A stretch of DNA of 64,000 nucleotides, taken from Kumtagia sp963820075 (GTDB taxonomy: Bacteria; Pseudomonadota; Alphaproteobacteria; Rhizobiales; Rhizobiaceae). Under the pieces are notes generated by a model. That model did no database searches. It had not been told where the DNA came from and saw only the letters and a list, made by a program, of their open reading frames with translations. The position numbers were made by a program, and so were the translations under genes. This document shows positions 39,227-49,112 of this stretch, in pieces. Positions within the stretch are counted from its first letter, which is position 1. Every line of letters starts with the position of its first letter. The DNA lies in NCBI GenBank assembly GCA_963820075.1, contig CAWFYS010000019.1, positions 1-64,000 on the forward strand, in the 5' to 3' direction.

Positions 39227-40312
39227 ATGAACGCCTTCACCCGACGAGGGACAATAATCCTGGGGCTCGCCGCTGCGCTTACGGCAAGCGCCGCCGCCGT
39301 CACGATTGCCGACGATGCCGAGTTGATCGTTTTCGACTGGTCCGGCTACGAGGACCCGAACTTTCACCCGAAATATACCGAGAAGCACGGCGATTCGCCG
39401 ACCTTTACCTTTTTCGGCGACGAGGACGAGGCCTTCGAGAAGATTCGCGCGGGCTTCAAGACCGACCTCGCTCATCCATGTTCCCAGAGCGTGGCGAAAT
39501 GGCGCGAGGCCGGCCTGCTGCAGCCGCTCGATACATCCAAGATCGCCGGCTGGAACGATCTCAATCCCAGGATCATGGCCATGAAGAACCTTGTCACCTC
39601 CGAGGACGGCAAGGTCTGGTTCATGCCGTGGGAGTGGGGCAATTCGCTGCTCACCTACAATTCCGAAAAGATCGATGAGAAGGACATCCAGTCGGTGAAG
39701 GCACTGGCTGATCCGAAATACAAGGATCGCCTGTCGATCGGCGACAGCGTCGACGATGCCTATGCGCTGGCTTCGCTGGCAATCGGGCTGAAGGACTGGA
39801 CGCAGATGACGGATGCCCAGTTTCAGGAGGCTTCCGACTTCCTGCGCGAACTCCACAAGAACGTTCGAATCTACTGGACGGACACGACGGAGATCGTGCA
39901 GGCGCTGGCGAACAACGAGGTCGATATTGCATGGGCCTGGAACGACGCCGCCGTGCAGGCAGCGGCCGCGGGTGCGCCGATCAAGAGCAAGCGCGATACG
40001 ATCGAGGGAACCTCCACCTGGGTGTGCGGCTACGTTCTGCTCAAGGATGCGCCGGGCAGCCAGGAGAAGGCCTATGATTTCCTGTCCGCCATCAATGACG
40101 ACCCCAGCGTCGCCAGCTTCCTCGTCAATGACTGGGGCTACGGCCATGCCAACGCAAAGGTGATGGCCGCGGTCGATCCGGCCGTGGTGCAGGAAAAAGG
40201 CTATGCCGACGTGGATAAATTCGTCGACAAGACCCTGTTCCAGGCACCGGTGTCGACCGAGCTGAAGCAGAAGATGATCGCCGAATTCGAGAAGATCAAG
40301 GCGGGGTATTGA
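39227..40312 (+). CDS. Polyamine-type ABC transporter substrate-binding protein
   Basis: PotD-like periplasmic protein of 361 residues. Signal segment (RGTIILGLAAALTASAAAVTIA) precedes ELIVFDWSGYEDPNFHPKYTEKHGD; polyamine-binding proteins start similarly (VFNWSDYI). Later stretches WFMPWEWGNSLLTYNSEKI and DIAWAWNDAAVQAAAAGAPI supply Trp and Asp residues fit for a cationic amine, with many aromatics as in betaine-binding sites. It lies 40 nt after the regulator and is separated from its probable permeases and ATPase (42831-45645), which are on the other strand. Confidence 0.85.
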   Translation: MNAFTRRGTIILGLAAALTASAAAVTIADDAELIVFDWSGYEDPNFHPKYTEKHGDSPTFTFFGDEDEAFEKIRAGFKTDLAHPCSQSVAKWREAGLLQPLDTSKIAGWNDLNPRIMAMKNLVTSEDGKVWFMPWEWGNSLLTYNSEKIDEKDIQSVKALADPKYKDRLSIGDSVDDAYALASLAIGLKDWTQMTDAQFQEASDFLRELHKNVRIYWTDTTEIVQALANNEVDIAWAWNDAAVQAAAAGAPIKSKRDTIEGTSTWVCGYVLLKDAPGSQEKAYDFLSAINDDPSVASFLVNDWGYGHANAKVMAAVDPAVVQEKGYADVDKFVDKTLFQAPVSTELKQKMIAEFEKIKAGY

Positions 40313-40398
40313 CGGCAAGGCCTACGCGTATTGGCTCAGTCACCCCCGTGCGCCGCGAACGGTAGGAGCGCCGTTCGCGTAAGCCGCCAGAAGGCAAT

Positions 40399-40773
<375 letters not shown>

Positions 40774-40995
40774 TGCAAACTCCGATAGACCGCCGCCGAC
40801 CGTGACCCGGCCGGATCCCGCGCCCGCCGGCGGAATGACCGGGCATTGCGATCCGATTCGTTAAACAACCGGCAGCGCTAAGGGTTCCGTCGGTGGGAAT
40901 GCGGAACAGCGCCCGGTCCCGCGCGTTCTCGTGGACGACCAACAAGGAATTGATCATGGTTACGTTCCGGGAAATGAAGGTGCAGGAGATCCTCG

Positions 40996-41193
40996 ATGAC
41001 GGGAGCGCTGAGCACCGAAAGCAAGATCGAGAAGCTGCGGGAAATCGAGACGGAAGCGCGCGAACTGCAGCGTGCCGCCACGGAGGGTCCGATGAATCCG
41101 AATGACGGCTGGGACAATGAACTGCGCGAGGTGCGCAAGGCATTCGACAGTCTTGGCGCGGAAGAAGCCAAGAAGGGCGCCGCCACTCTGTAG
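40996..41193 (+). CDS. Small hypothetical protein
   Basis: 65-residue, highly charged protein, mostly helical (STESKIEKLREIETEARELQRAATEGPMNPNDGWDNELREVRKAFDSLGAEEAKKG). No signal or membrane segment. ATG 40996 is preceded by GAGATCC only, a moderate ribosome site. Similar small proteins of unknown role are common in rhizobia. Next gene downstream is a repeat and a pseudogene. Confidence 0.5.
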   Translation: MTGALSTESKIEKLREIETEARELQRAATEGPMNPNDGWDNELREVRKAFDSLGAEEAKKGAATL

Positions 41194-41360
41194 CCCGGCA
41201 ATTTCCGCAGACGGGAAAATGCCGGCCGCCTATCGACGCGGCATGCGCGGGCATCGTAGCTTGCAGGTGCATTCACACGAGGCTCGTGGCATTCAACGAA
41301 GGAGCGGCCAGCGATCCTGGAAGTCGGGGCAAATGACGCGGGCAAGGCGCCGGGGGCGTT

Positions 41361-41549
41361 TAGAGCAAGGTGCGTTGGATTGAACCATTCTGCCGGTACG
41401 TTTAAGGTCGCGGCGAAGGACGTACCCGGTGGTACGGCCGAGCCGAAGTCCGATGATTGGGCACCGGCCCGGCCGGGTTTCCGGGCGGCGGGCGCCCACG
41501 CGTCGGGTCGCCATCCGAGAACAGAATGTTATCCAACCGAACTTGCTCT
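41361..41549. repeat. MITE-like palindromic element, family C
   Basis: Element of about 189 bp starting TAGAGCAAGGTGCGTTGGAT and ending with an imperfect reverse complement (ATCCAACCGAACTTGCTCT). Size, the AGAGCA/TGCTCT tips and the internal GGCGGGCGCCC motif resemble family A, but most of the sequence differs. It sits directly at the 5' edge of the flavin amine oxidase pseudogene and may have contributed to the loss of its promoter or start. Confidence 0.65.
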
Positions 41550-41564
41550 GTGACCGGCAGCGTG

Positions 41565-42834
41565 GTCCGCACGGATGTGGTTGCGTCGGCGCCGGATACC
41601 GGCCTGTCGGCTCGCAGGTGCTCAGCCAGGGCATTGAATCGCGGGACGCGGGGTCGGCGGACGCGTCGAGGCCATGCGCAACGGGCTCGGCGAGTTGATC
41701 GACAGCGGCGGCCAATTCGTCTGCGACGACATGCCGGAACTGATGGCGGTGCTGCGGTCGCGCGGCAAGACGCTCGTCGAAAGCCATGTGTAGTGGCGCC
41801 CTCATCGCCCAGCCGGCGATGTCGGACGCGGAAGCCCGCCTCACCTATGCCGCTTCCATGGCGATCCGCGACCGCGTGAACGCGATTTCACCCGATGATC
41901 CGGCGATCGCCGGGCTGAGCGTCGCGGCCTGGCTGGCGCGGCAGGACGATCCGCCGCCGTCCAAGTCGGCGTTCCAATCGATGATCGAAGGTCTCTGGTG
42001 TCTGTCGGTGGGACGAATACCCCTGTGGTATTTGATCGACAATGACCGGCGCGTCACCAATGAGGTGTCGGAACTTCAGTATTTCGTCGCCGAAACCATG
42101 CATGCGCTGGCGCGACGACCTCGCCCGTGATCTGGGGGATCGCGGTGTGGCTCGGCGCGGCCGTGACGCGGATCGACCATGGACCGAATGGCGTCCGCCT
42201 GACGCTCGCCGGTGCGCGGAGTTCGGCAACAGCCGCAATCGAGGCCCGGTCGGTGATCGTGTCGGTGCCGCCCATGACCGCCTCCGGGCTCGAATTCAAG
42301 CCGCCCTTGCCGGCCCCACTGAGGCACGCGCCTCGGCGTTTGGCAAAGCGGCAGCGTGATCAAGGTGCTGCTGCGCTATGATCGTCCGTTCTGGCGGGAG
42401 CGCGGCCTGTCCGGCATGGTCATGTGGCGCGAGCCGGCGGGGCTTTTTGCTTTCGACATGAGCAAGGACATACTTCACCCGATGCTGGGCGTGTTCGTCG
42501 GCGGGCCGTTGGCGCTGCGGTGGGCGGCATACGGGGCATCCCGGTTCCGCGACGAGATCATCTCGAGATTGACGGCGCGCCTTCGGCCCCGAGGCCGGCG
42601 ACATCCTGGATTTCACGGTGCGCAACTGGATTTCGGACCGCTGGAGCGGCGGCGCCTACAGCGACCTGGTCGTCGACATGCATGCGACCGATGCCGAGAA
42701 GCTGATCTCGCACCGGCGCCGCCGCCCGTCGCATTTCGCCTCGTCGGAGCTTTCGCCGTCCTTTCCGGGCTATATTGAGGGCGCGATCGTCGCCGGCCGC
42801 GCGGCGGCGGCAAAGTGCATCGCTTCGCTTTCAA
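41565..42834 (+). pseudogene. Flavin-containing monoamine oxidase pseudogene
   Basis: Pieces of one flavin amine oxidase occur in order but in different frames: a damaged FAD-binding start (GATGTGGTT ... VGGRVEAMRNGLGELIDSGGQFVCDDMPELM), then FQSMIEGLWCLSVGRIPLWYLIDNDRRVTNEVSELQYFVAETMHAL, AAVTRIDHGPNGVRLTL, SVIKVLLRYDRPFWRERGLSG, FGPEAGD-type joint, and the C-terminal FAD contact FASSELSPSFPGYIEGAIVAGRAA. I count at least six frame changes and a short N-terminal third. No intact start is present. It would have oxidised a primary or secondary amine. It converges on the ATPase gene of the amine importer. Confidence 0.8.
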
Positions 42835-43907
42835 TCCGCCATCGCCACCAGCGCGTCAGGATCATAGCCGAGGCGCACGGTAGCGCCGAGCGGCAGGTCG
42901 TCGGCGCCGAAATCATTCGTCTCGGTGACGGCCAGCGGCTTTTCCATGCCCGGACTTCGACGATGAGGTGCGTGATCTCGCCGAAATAGTGCCGCTCGAC
43001 CAGCTTGCCGGCGACTTCGTGCTTGGCGGTGGCGTCGTCCCACAGGACGCGCAGCCGCTCAGGGCGGATGCCGATCGTGGCGGCCTTGCCGTTCTTCACG
43101 ATAGGCCGGCGGCTTTTCCGTCTTCACGCGTCCGAAGGCGGACGTGTCGACGACGATCGCGTCGCCGGTGTCGTCGACGATCTCGGCCTTGATGAAGTTC
43201 ATGCCGCCGAGGAAGTCGGCGACCTGGCGGTTGACGGGGCGCTGGTAGATTTCCTTCGGCGCCGCGACCTGCGCGATCCTGCCGCCGAACATGACGGCGA
43301 TGCGGTCCGACATGGCGAGCGCTTCGTACTGGTCGTGCGTTACCAGGATGAAGGTGATGCCGACCGCCTGCTGCAGGCGGCGCAGTTCCACCTGCATCTG
43401 CTCGCGCAGCTTCTTGTCCAGCGCCGACAGCGGTTCGTCCAGCAGCAGCACTTTCGGCCGCATCACCAGCGCGCGTGCCAGCGCGACACGCTGGCGCTGG
43501 CCGCCGGAAAGTTCGGTGGCGCCGCGCTTGCCGAGACCGGAGAGCGAGACCATCGACAGCGCCTCGTCGACGCGGCGCGTCTCCTCCGTCGCGGCCGAGC
43601 CTCAATGCGCTTCAGGCCGTAGGCGACGTTCTGCTCGACATTCAGATGCGGGAAGATGGCGTAGCTCTGGAAGACCATGTTGGTCGGCCGGCGGTTGGCC
43701 GGAATGCCCGTCCATGGACTGGCCGTCGATCAGGATCGAGCCGCTGGTCGGCGTGTCGAAGCCGGCGATCATGCGCAGCAGCGTGGTCTTGCCGCAGCCG
43801 GAGGGCCCGAGAAGCGAGAAGAATTCGCCCTCGCGGATGGAAAGGTTGGCTTCGTCAAGCGCCTTGAACGTCCCGTAGGTGCGGGTGACGTGGCGGATTT
43901 CGATCAT
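42831..43907 (-). CDS. Polyamine-type ABC transporter ATP-binding protein (several frameshifts)
   Basis: ATPase of the importer encoded with the next two genes. Segments in order: MIEIRHVTRTYGTFKALDEANLSIREGEFFSLLGPSGCGKTTLLRMIAGFDTP (Walker A), VFQSYAIFPHLNVEQNVAYGLKR (Q-loop), ATELSGGQRQRVALARALVMRPKVLLLDEPLSALDKK (signature and Walker B), FILVTHDQYEALAMSDR (switch), then the TOBE part ending LGATVRLGYDPDALVAMAD. They lie in different frames, needing shifts near 43715, 43600, 43095 and 42955. All motifs are retained, so either the sequence is poor here or inactivation is recent. It starts 7 nt after the permease stop. Confidence 0.72.
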
Positions 43908-43914
43908 TGTGCGG

Positions 43915-44731
43915 TCAGGCAAGGGCACTCCCAGTGGCTTGCGTGCGGCGTTCGGCGCGGCGGCGGAGGATTTCGGAAACGGTGAGCAGGATGAACGAGG
44001 CGACGAGCAGCAGCGTGCCGAGCGCCAGCACGCCGGGCAGCTTCGCCGGCGAAGCGCAACTGGCCCCAGATATAGATCGGCAAGGTCGCCTCGGTGCCGG
44101 CCAGGAAGAAGGCCATGATGAAGTCGTCGAGCGAGATGGTGAAGGACACCAGCAGCGACGAGATGATCGCCGGCGCGACCATCGGCAGCGTGACGCGCCG
44201 GAACGTGCCGAATGCCGTCTCGCCGAGATCGGCCGAGGCCTCCTCGAGGCTTCGGTCGAAACCTTCGAAGCCGGAGGTCAGCACGCGTGACGGAATAGGG
44301 GATGCAGATCAGCACGTGGCCCGAGCACGACGGTGAACAGCGACAGGCTCGAGGCCCATGCGCAGCATCACCAGCAGCAGCGACACGGCGACGATGATCT
44401 CCGGCAGCACCAGCGGCGCCATGATCAGGCCGTTGATCGGCCGGCGGCCGGGAAAGCGGTAGCGGGTAATGGCGCGCGCCGCGCAAATGCCGAGCACTGT
44501 GGCAAGCAGCGACGCCGACACGCCGACGACCAGGCTGTTCCATGTAGCATCGAGCAGCGCCTGGGTGCGCGGCAGTTCCTGGTACCATTTGAGCGTGTAG
44601 CCGGAGAGCGGGAATTTCGGCACCGCCGAAGTGTTGATCGAGAAGATCGGCAGCAAGAGCACGGGCAGATAGAGGAAGGCGATGTAGAGCACCGCGTAGG
44701 CCGGCAGCCATCGGTCGAGCAGCCGCTTCAT
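43915..44731 (-). CDS. Polyamine-type ABC transporter permease, PotC/PotI-like (several frameshifts)
   Basis: N-terminal half MKRLLDRWLPAYAVLYIAFLYLPVLLLPIFSINTS through PLVLPEIIVAVSLLLVMLRMGLEP is intact; the rest (FTVVLGHVLICIPYSVTRAD, LTSGFEGFDRSLEEASADLGETAFGTFRRVTLPMVAPAII with the EAA loop, SLDDFIMAFFLAGTEATLPIYIWGQLRFAG, LPGVLALGTLLLVASFILLTVSEILRR) is spread over other frames with breaks near 44345, 44317, 44285 and 44050. Corrected length is about 270 residues, normal for PotC. ATG 44731 overlaps the previous permease stop by four bases. Confidence 0.7.
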
Positions 44732-45645
44732 CGCACCCGCCTCACGGCAAGACGTATGAGCAGCACGGACGCCCCCGCCATGGCGGTCACGACAAGCATG
44801 GTGGTGACCGACAGCGCCGCCCCGAGCGGCCAGTTCGATGCCTTGCCGAACTGCGCCTGGATGGCGGTGGCGATCATCACGCCATCCTTGCCGCCGACCA
44901 GACGCGGCGTGACATAGTCGCCGACGGTCGGGATCATGACGATGAGCAAGGCCGAGATGACGCCGGGTATGGATAGTGGCAGCGTCACGCGCAGGAACCG
45001 CCGGATCGGACCGTCGCCGAGGTCGGTCGCCGCCTCGATCAAGGTACGGTCGACCTTCTCCAGCGACACGAAGATCGGCAGAATGGCGAAGGCGGCCCAG
45101 GCATGGGTGAGCGTGATGATCACCGCGCTGGAATTATAGAGCAGCGCCGTCGACGGCTCGTCGATGATGCCGAGCGCCAGCAGGCCGGAATTGAGCACGC
45201 CGTTGTAGCCGAGGATGACCTTCCACGACATGACGCGCAGCAGATAGCTCGTCCAGAACGGGATGGTGATCAGGAACAGCCAGAGGTTCTTGTGCCGTCC
45301 GCCGTGGAAGGAAATGTAATAGGCGATCGGATAGGCGAGCACCACCGTGAAGACGCTGACGGTGAACGAGATGAACAGCGAGCGAAGCAGCAGGTCGCGA
45401 TAGATCGGCTCGGTGAGCGCGATGCGGTACTGCTCCAGCGTGAAGGTCCGGTCGATGGTCAGGTAGTTCTGGGTCCAGAAACTGTGCGCGATGACGACCA
45501 GGATCGGCACGACCAGGAGGACCAGCGCGTAGAGGAAGGTCGGGCTGACCAGCGCGAATCCGCGTGCGGCCTCGGATTGCAGGAACGGCCCCGGACTTGC
45601 GCGCCCTTGCCGGTGCGCGACCGCACCGTCGGCAGCCGCCGTCAT
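44728..45645 (-). CDS. Polyamine-type ABC transporter permease, PotB/PotH-like
   Basis: Intact permease of 305 residues: N-terminal cytoplasmic tail, six helices, and EAA loop EAATDLGDGPIRRFLRVTLPLSIPGV near residue 205. It is the first gene of the leftward importer operon; the ATTGAA-N6-TTCAAT site at 45782 lies about 140 bp upstream. The matching binding protein is probably the one at 39227. The substrate should be a cation of the polyamine or betaine type. Confidence 0.87.
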   Translation of the reverse strand: MTAAADGAVAHRQGRASPGPFLQSEAARGFALVSPTFLYALVLLVVPILVVIAHSFWTQNYLTIDRTFTLEQYRIALTEPIYRDLLLRSLFISFTVSVFTVVLAYPIAYYISFHGGRHKNLWLFLITIPFWTSYLLRVMSWKVILGYNGVLNSGLLALGIIDEPSTALLYNSSAVIITLTHAWAAFAILPIFVSLEKVDRTLIEAATDLGDGPIRRFLRVTLPLSIPGVISALLIVMIPTVGDYVTPRLVGGKDGVMIATAIQAQFGKASNWPLGAALSVTTMLVVTAMAGASVLLIRLAVRRVR

Positions 45646-45781
45646 CGCGGTTCGCCGGTCGCGGCGAGCTGGCTATCCATGGCTGCTCCCGTTTCATCCC
45701 GCCGGTTTCCCCTTGTTTTCCGGCTTCTTTCATCATGAGCGCAAAAGCGGATTGAAATCAAGCGATATTTCTGAGATATTG

Positions 45782-45799
45782 ATTGAACGGATATTCAAT
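45782..45799. promoter_or_regulatory. Operator-like palindrome 2 of the BetI-like regulon
   Basis: ATTGAACGGATATTCAAT is a 6+6 palindrome with a 6-nt spacer. It lies in the divergent region between the importer operon (start 45645, leftward) and the aminotransferase (start 45883, rightward), so one site could control both. Confidence 0.7.
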
Positions 45800-45882
45800 A
45801 ATTGATGAAAGACACCTGTCCTTCCGGCCATTTACGATAGCAGGGACACGGGACAGGTCGAATTAACCGAAGGGAACACGAC

Positions 45883-47304
45883 ATGGCCGCACTCAGGGAT
45901 TTCGACTACGACGCCGCGCGCACGGCCAGCCAGGCCGCCGATGCCGTCGAACTTGCCAAGCGCCACCTCGTGCAGCCATGGCCATATGCCGGCTCGATCG
46001 GCAACGAAGCCAGGAGCCTGATCGGCAGCGGCGACGGCATCTATATCATCGACGGCGACGGCAAGCGGCTGATCGACGGACCGGCCGGCATGTGGTGCGT
46101 CAATGCCGGCCACCGCCGCGAGGAACTGGCGCGCGTGATGTACGAACAGGCGATGCGGCTATCCTACAACACGCCCTGGTACACGATGAACGAGCCGTCG
46201 GCGCAGCTGGCCGAGCGGATTGCGGCCTATGCGCCGGGCGATCTCAACCACGTCTTCTTCACCACGGGCGGCTCGTCGGCGGTGGAAAGCGCGCTGCGCT
46301 TCATGCACTTCTACAACAATGTCCGCGGCCGTCCCGAGAAGAAGCTGCTTCTGTCGCGCGGCGGCGCCTATCATGGCTCGACCTATCTGTCGGCGTCGCT
46401 CAACGGGCGTCCGCGCGATCGCGACTGGATGGACGTGGCCGAGCATATGGTGGTCAAGCTGTCGTCGCCGGACCCGTTCCGCCGCCCGGCCGGCATGACG
46501 ATCGAAGCCTTCGCCGATCATCTGGTCGAGGAGTTCCGGGAAACAGTGGCGCGGATCGGCGCGGACAGGATCGGCGCGTTCGTCGGCGAGCCTATACAGG
46601 CTTCCGGCGGCGTGATCGTGCCGCCGCCAGGCTATCTGCCGCGCATCCGCGAGATCTGCCGCGACAATGACATTCTCTACATTTCCGACGAAGTGGTGAC
46701 GGCGTTCGGACGGCTTGGCGAGATTTTCGCCTCCAAGGAAGTGCTGGGCATCGAGCCGGACATCATCACTTTCGCCAAGGGCGTCACCTCCGGCTATTTC
46801 CCGCTCGGCGGCATGATGGTGTCGGACCGGCTGCTCGAGGAACTGCGCCGCTGCAATCATCCCGACGCGATGTATGCGCATGGGCTGACCTACAGCAGCC
46901 ATCCGGTCGGCTGCGCCGTGGCGCTGGCCAATCTCGACCTGCTCGAAGGCGGCCTTCTGGATCATGCGCGCGCCGTCGCGCCCTATTTCCAGGAGCGGCT
47001 GAAAACGCTCGAAGACCTGCCGCTGGTCGGCGAAGTCCGCGGAGCGGGCCTGATGGCCTGCGTGGAATGCGTCGCCGACCGGGAGAGCAACAACCCGCTG
47101 AAACTCGACTACGAGGTCGGCAAGCGCATTGACGCGCATTGCCATGAACTCGGCCTGCTGGTGCGGCCGCTCATCCATATGTGCGTGATGTCCCCGCCGC
47201 TGATCATAACCCGCGAGCAGATCGACGACATGGTCGCGATCCTGCGCGAAGGCATATCCAGGACGATGGACGATCTCGGCAGGGAAGGGCTCTGGCGCGG
47301 CTGA
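45883..47304 (+). CDS. Class III PLP-dependent aminotransferase
   Basis: 473-residue enzyme of the omega-aminotransferase group. The catalytic lysine is about K299 in DIITFAKGVTSGYFPLGGMM; the PLP aspartate lies in DILYISDEVVTAFGR; the N-terminal WCVNAGHRREELARVM and GLTYSSHPVGCAVALANL are typical. Relatives act on putrescine, beta-alanine, taurine or 4-aminobutyrate with pyruvate or 2-oxoglutarate. Position next to the BetI-type operator and importer suggests that it deaminates the amine freed by demethylation. ATG 45883 follows GAAGGGAACACGAC. Confidence 0.88.
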   Translation: MAALRDFDYDAARTASQAADAVELAKRHLVQPWPYAGSIGNEARSLIGSGDGIYIIDGDGKRLIDGPAGMWCVNAGHRREELARVMYEQAMRLSYNTPWYTMNEPSAQLAERIAAYAPGDLNHVFFTTGGSSAVESALRFMHFYNNVRGRPEKKLLLSRGGAYHGSTYLSASLNGRPRDRDWMDVAEHMVVKLSSPDPFRRPAGMTIEAFADHLVEEFRETVARIGADRIGAFVGEPIQASGGVIVPPPGYLPRIREICRDNDILYISDEVVTAFGRLGEIFASKEVLGIEPDIITFAKGVTSGYFPLGGMMVSDRLLEELRRCNHPDAMYAHGLTYSSHPVGCAVALANLDLLEGGLLDHARAVAPYFQERLKTLEDLPLVGEVRGAGLMACVECVADRESNNPLKLDYEVGKRIDAHCHELGLLVRPLIHMCVMSPPLIITREQIDDMVAILREGISRTMDDLGREGLWRG

Positions 47305-47350
47305 ATTGGTCTTGGGCCCAAGCCGACGGCGACTTGGATTGTACGAAGCT

Positions 47351-47394
47351 CAAAAGCAAACGGCCCGATCCCCGGATCAGGCCGTTTGCTTTTG
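47351..47394. terminator. Bidirectional intrinsic terminator
   Basis: Perfect 15-bp stem CAAAAGCAAACGGCC/GGCCGTTTGCTTTTG with a 14-nt loop. The A-rich outer arm gives a T-rich end on both strands. It lies between the convergent aminotransferase (ends 47304) and Rieske oxygenase (ends 47442) genes and should serve both. Confidence 0.85.
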
Positions 47395-47441
47395 AAGTGG
47401 CTCGGTTTTGTCGAAAGCTGGATTCACCTTTGGTGCGGCGC

Positions 47442-48641
47442 TCAGCTTCTGCAAAGAAGCGCCTCGTTCAGCCTGGCCATATCCTTCTCTTCCGGAGCGG
47501 TTTCCAGGTCCAGCACCGGCAGAAGCTTGCGCAAATGGTCGTGGTGGCTGCGAACGCCGTATTCAAGATCTGACAAATAGAAGCCCGTGAAGGCGTCGGA
47601 GCGCATCGATTCGTTCGACCAGATGGTGAGTTGCACATCCTCCGATGTCGTCTCCCGATCGATGCGCTGGGAGAGATAGCGCGCGGCGGCCATCGGCCGT
47701 GTCTCGTCGGCGTAGCGGTAGACCGCGCCGCGCAGCAGCGACTGGCCGGTCGAAAGCGGAAACTCCTGATAGAACTGGGCGGTTTCGGGCGTCAGCGCGA
47801 TCACCAGATTGGGGAAGATTCCGTAATAGACCCATGCCTTGCGCAGATGCTCGGGGAGGCGGGTCGGTTCCGGAGCGATGCGGACATAGTTGCGAACGCT
47901 CCAGCGGCGGCCGGCATGCGGATTGTAGGTAGCGAACGAGCGCGACACGCCATTGACGAACGGCTCGTCGAAATAGGTGGCGCCGTAAAGGTCCTGAAGC
48001 GCCGGATGCGCCATGGCCACGTGATAGCCTTCATTGTCGACGTCGCGCACCGATTTCCAGTTGACCGGCGACTTGTGCGTCCAGACGCCGGTGGCCGGCA
48101 CCATGCCGCCGACACCGTAATGCGCGATCTCGGCTTCGACGCCGCGCATGAGTTCCGCCACCGAAGGCTGGGGGCCTTTGCGGAAGCGCACGAAGATGAA
48201 TCCCATCCAGATCTCGAGATCAAGCGGCGAGAGGCCGAACTCGGTCTTGTCGAGCTCCGGGAACGAACCCGGCCGCGCCGCCCCGCGCAGCGTGCCGTCG
48301 AGATTGTAGACCCAGCCGTGGAATGGGCAGACGAGGGCGTTCTTGCATGTACCCTTGTCGTCGGCCACCACGCGCGAGCCGCGGTGCCGGCACAGATTGT
48401 GAAACGCCCGCACGACACCGTCCTTGCCCCGCACGATCAGGGCGCGCTCGCCGACCACGTCCATGGCGAGATAATCGCCGGCGTTCGGCACGTCCGAGAC
48501 ATGGCCGGCAATCTGCCAGTGCGTCCGGAAAACAAGCTCCTTCTCCAGTTCGAGAAGCGACTGGCTGTGATAGCTCCAACCCGGCAACCCGCTCCTGTTC
48601 CAGTCGTGGGGAACGGTCACGTCTTTTGCGTGCAAATTCAT
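47442..48641 (-). CDS. Rieske oxygenase alpha subunit, quaternary-ammonium type
   Basis: 399-residue aromatic-ring-hydroxylating-type oxygenase. The Rieske cluster ligands are C84-x-H86 and C105-x2-H108 (CRHRG ... CPFHGW). The mononuclear iron site is EGYHVAMAHP, giving E204-x2-H207-x4-H212. The bridging position is Glu, as in carnitine monooxygenase CntA, rather than the Asp of ring hydroxylases; this is the mark of the quaternary-ammonium group (stachydrine, glycine betaine, carnitine enzymes). No reductase gene is adjacent. An operator-like palindrome lies 19 bp upstream of ATG 48641. Likely N-demethylation or C-N cleavage of a betaine-like compound. Confidence 0.87.
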   Translation of the reverse strand: MNLHAKDVTVPHDWNRSGLPGWSYHSQSLLELEKELVFRTHWQIAGHVSDVPNAGDYLAMDVVGERALIVRGKDGVVRAFHNLCRHRGSRVVADDKGTCKNALVCPFHGWVYNLDGTLRGAARPGSFPELDKTEFGLSPLDLEIWMGFIFVRFRKGPQPSVAELMRGVEAEIAHYGVGGMVPATGVWTHKSPVNWKSVRDVDNEGYHVAMAHPALQDLYGATYFDEPFVNGVSRSFATYNPHAGRRWSVRNYVRIAPEPTRLPEHLRKAWVYYGIFPNLVIALTPETAQFYQEFPLSTGQSLLRGAVYRYADETRPMAAARYLSQRIDRETTSEDVQLTIWSNESMRSDAFTGFYLSDLEYGVRSHHDHLRKLLPVLDLETAPEEKDMARLNEALLCRS

Positions 48642-48659
48642 GCTGGTACTCTGATATTT

Positions 48660-48677
48660 ATTGAATAATCATTCAAT
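48660..48677. promoter_or_regulatory. Operator-like palindrome 3 of the BetI-like regulon
   Basis: ATTGAATAATCATTCAAT is a perfect ATTGAA-N6-TTCAAT palindrome directly upstream of the Rieske oxygenase gene. Its closeness to the start codon (19 bp) fits repression. Confidence 0.7.
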
Positions 48678-49112
48678 ATAAGCACATTTACTTATTCATT
48701 GCAAGGCCTTACCGCCACGACTCATATCAATGCGACTAGTCCGGCAGGTTGCAGGGGCGTCGGTTTCCCCGCGAACCGGCCGGAAAAATCATGCGCCGTC
48801 CACGACTTAGAGGGCCACGTCCCGAGTGGGACTGCGTGCGCCGCCGGCGCGAATCCGGAGCGTCGCTTGGCAACCCGGACACCGGTTTCGCCGGCAAGAA
48901 TTCGAAGCTGATTCTCGGTCCGCCGCGCACCCCGGCCGTCGTCCTACGCCGCAAATCGGCCCTGTCGCGACAACGGGCCCCGCACCGTCCGTACCTGAAG
49001 ATGTTGTTTCGACGATGTTACATGCGCATATGCGGGCAGCATGGGTCAGAAACAAAGCGCCATTAACTTCTGGTTTATCAGGAAAGCAAAAAAGAAACAA
49101 AGGGTTGAGCCA
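48678..49112. other. Intergenic region, no gene seen; CtrA-like half sites near its end
   Basis: About 435 bp of GC-rich sequence without a supported gene. TTAA (49063-49066) and TTTA (49074-49077) with 7 nt between resemble the alphaproteobacterial CtrA box TTAA-N7-TTAA and lie 36 bp before the next start codon. Upstream of that I see no element. Confidence 0.4.
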
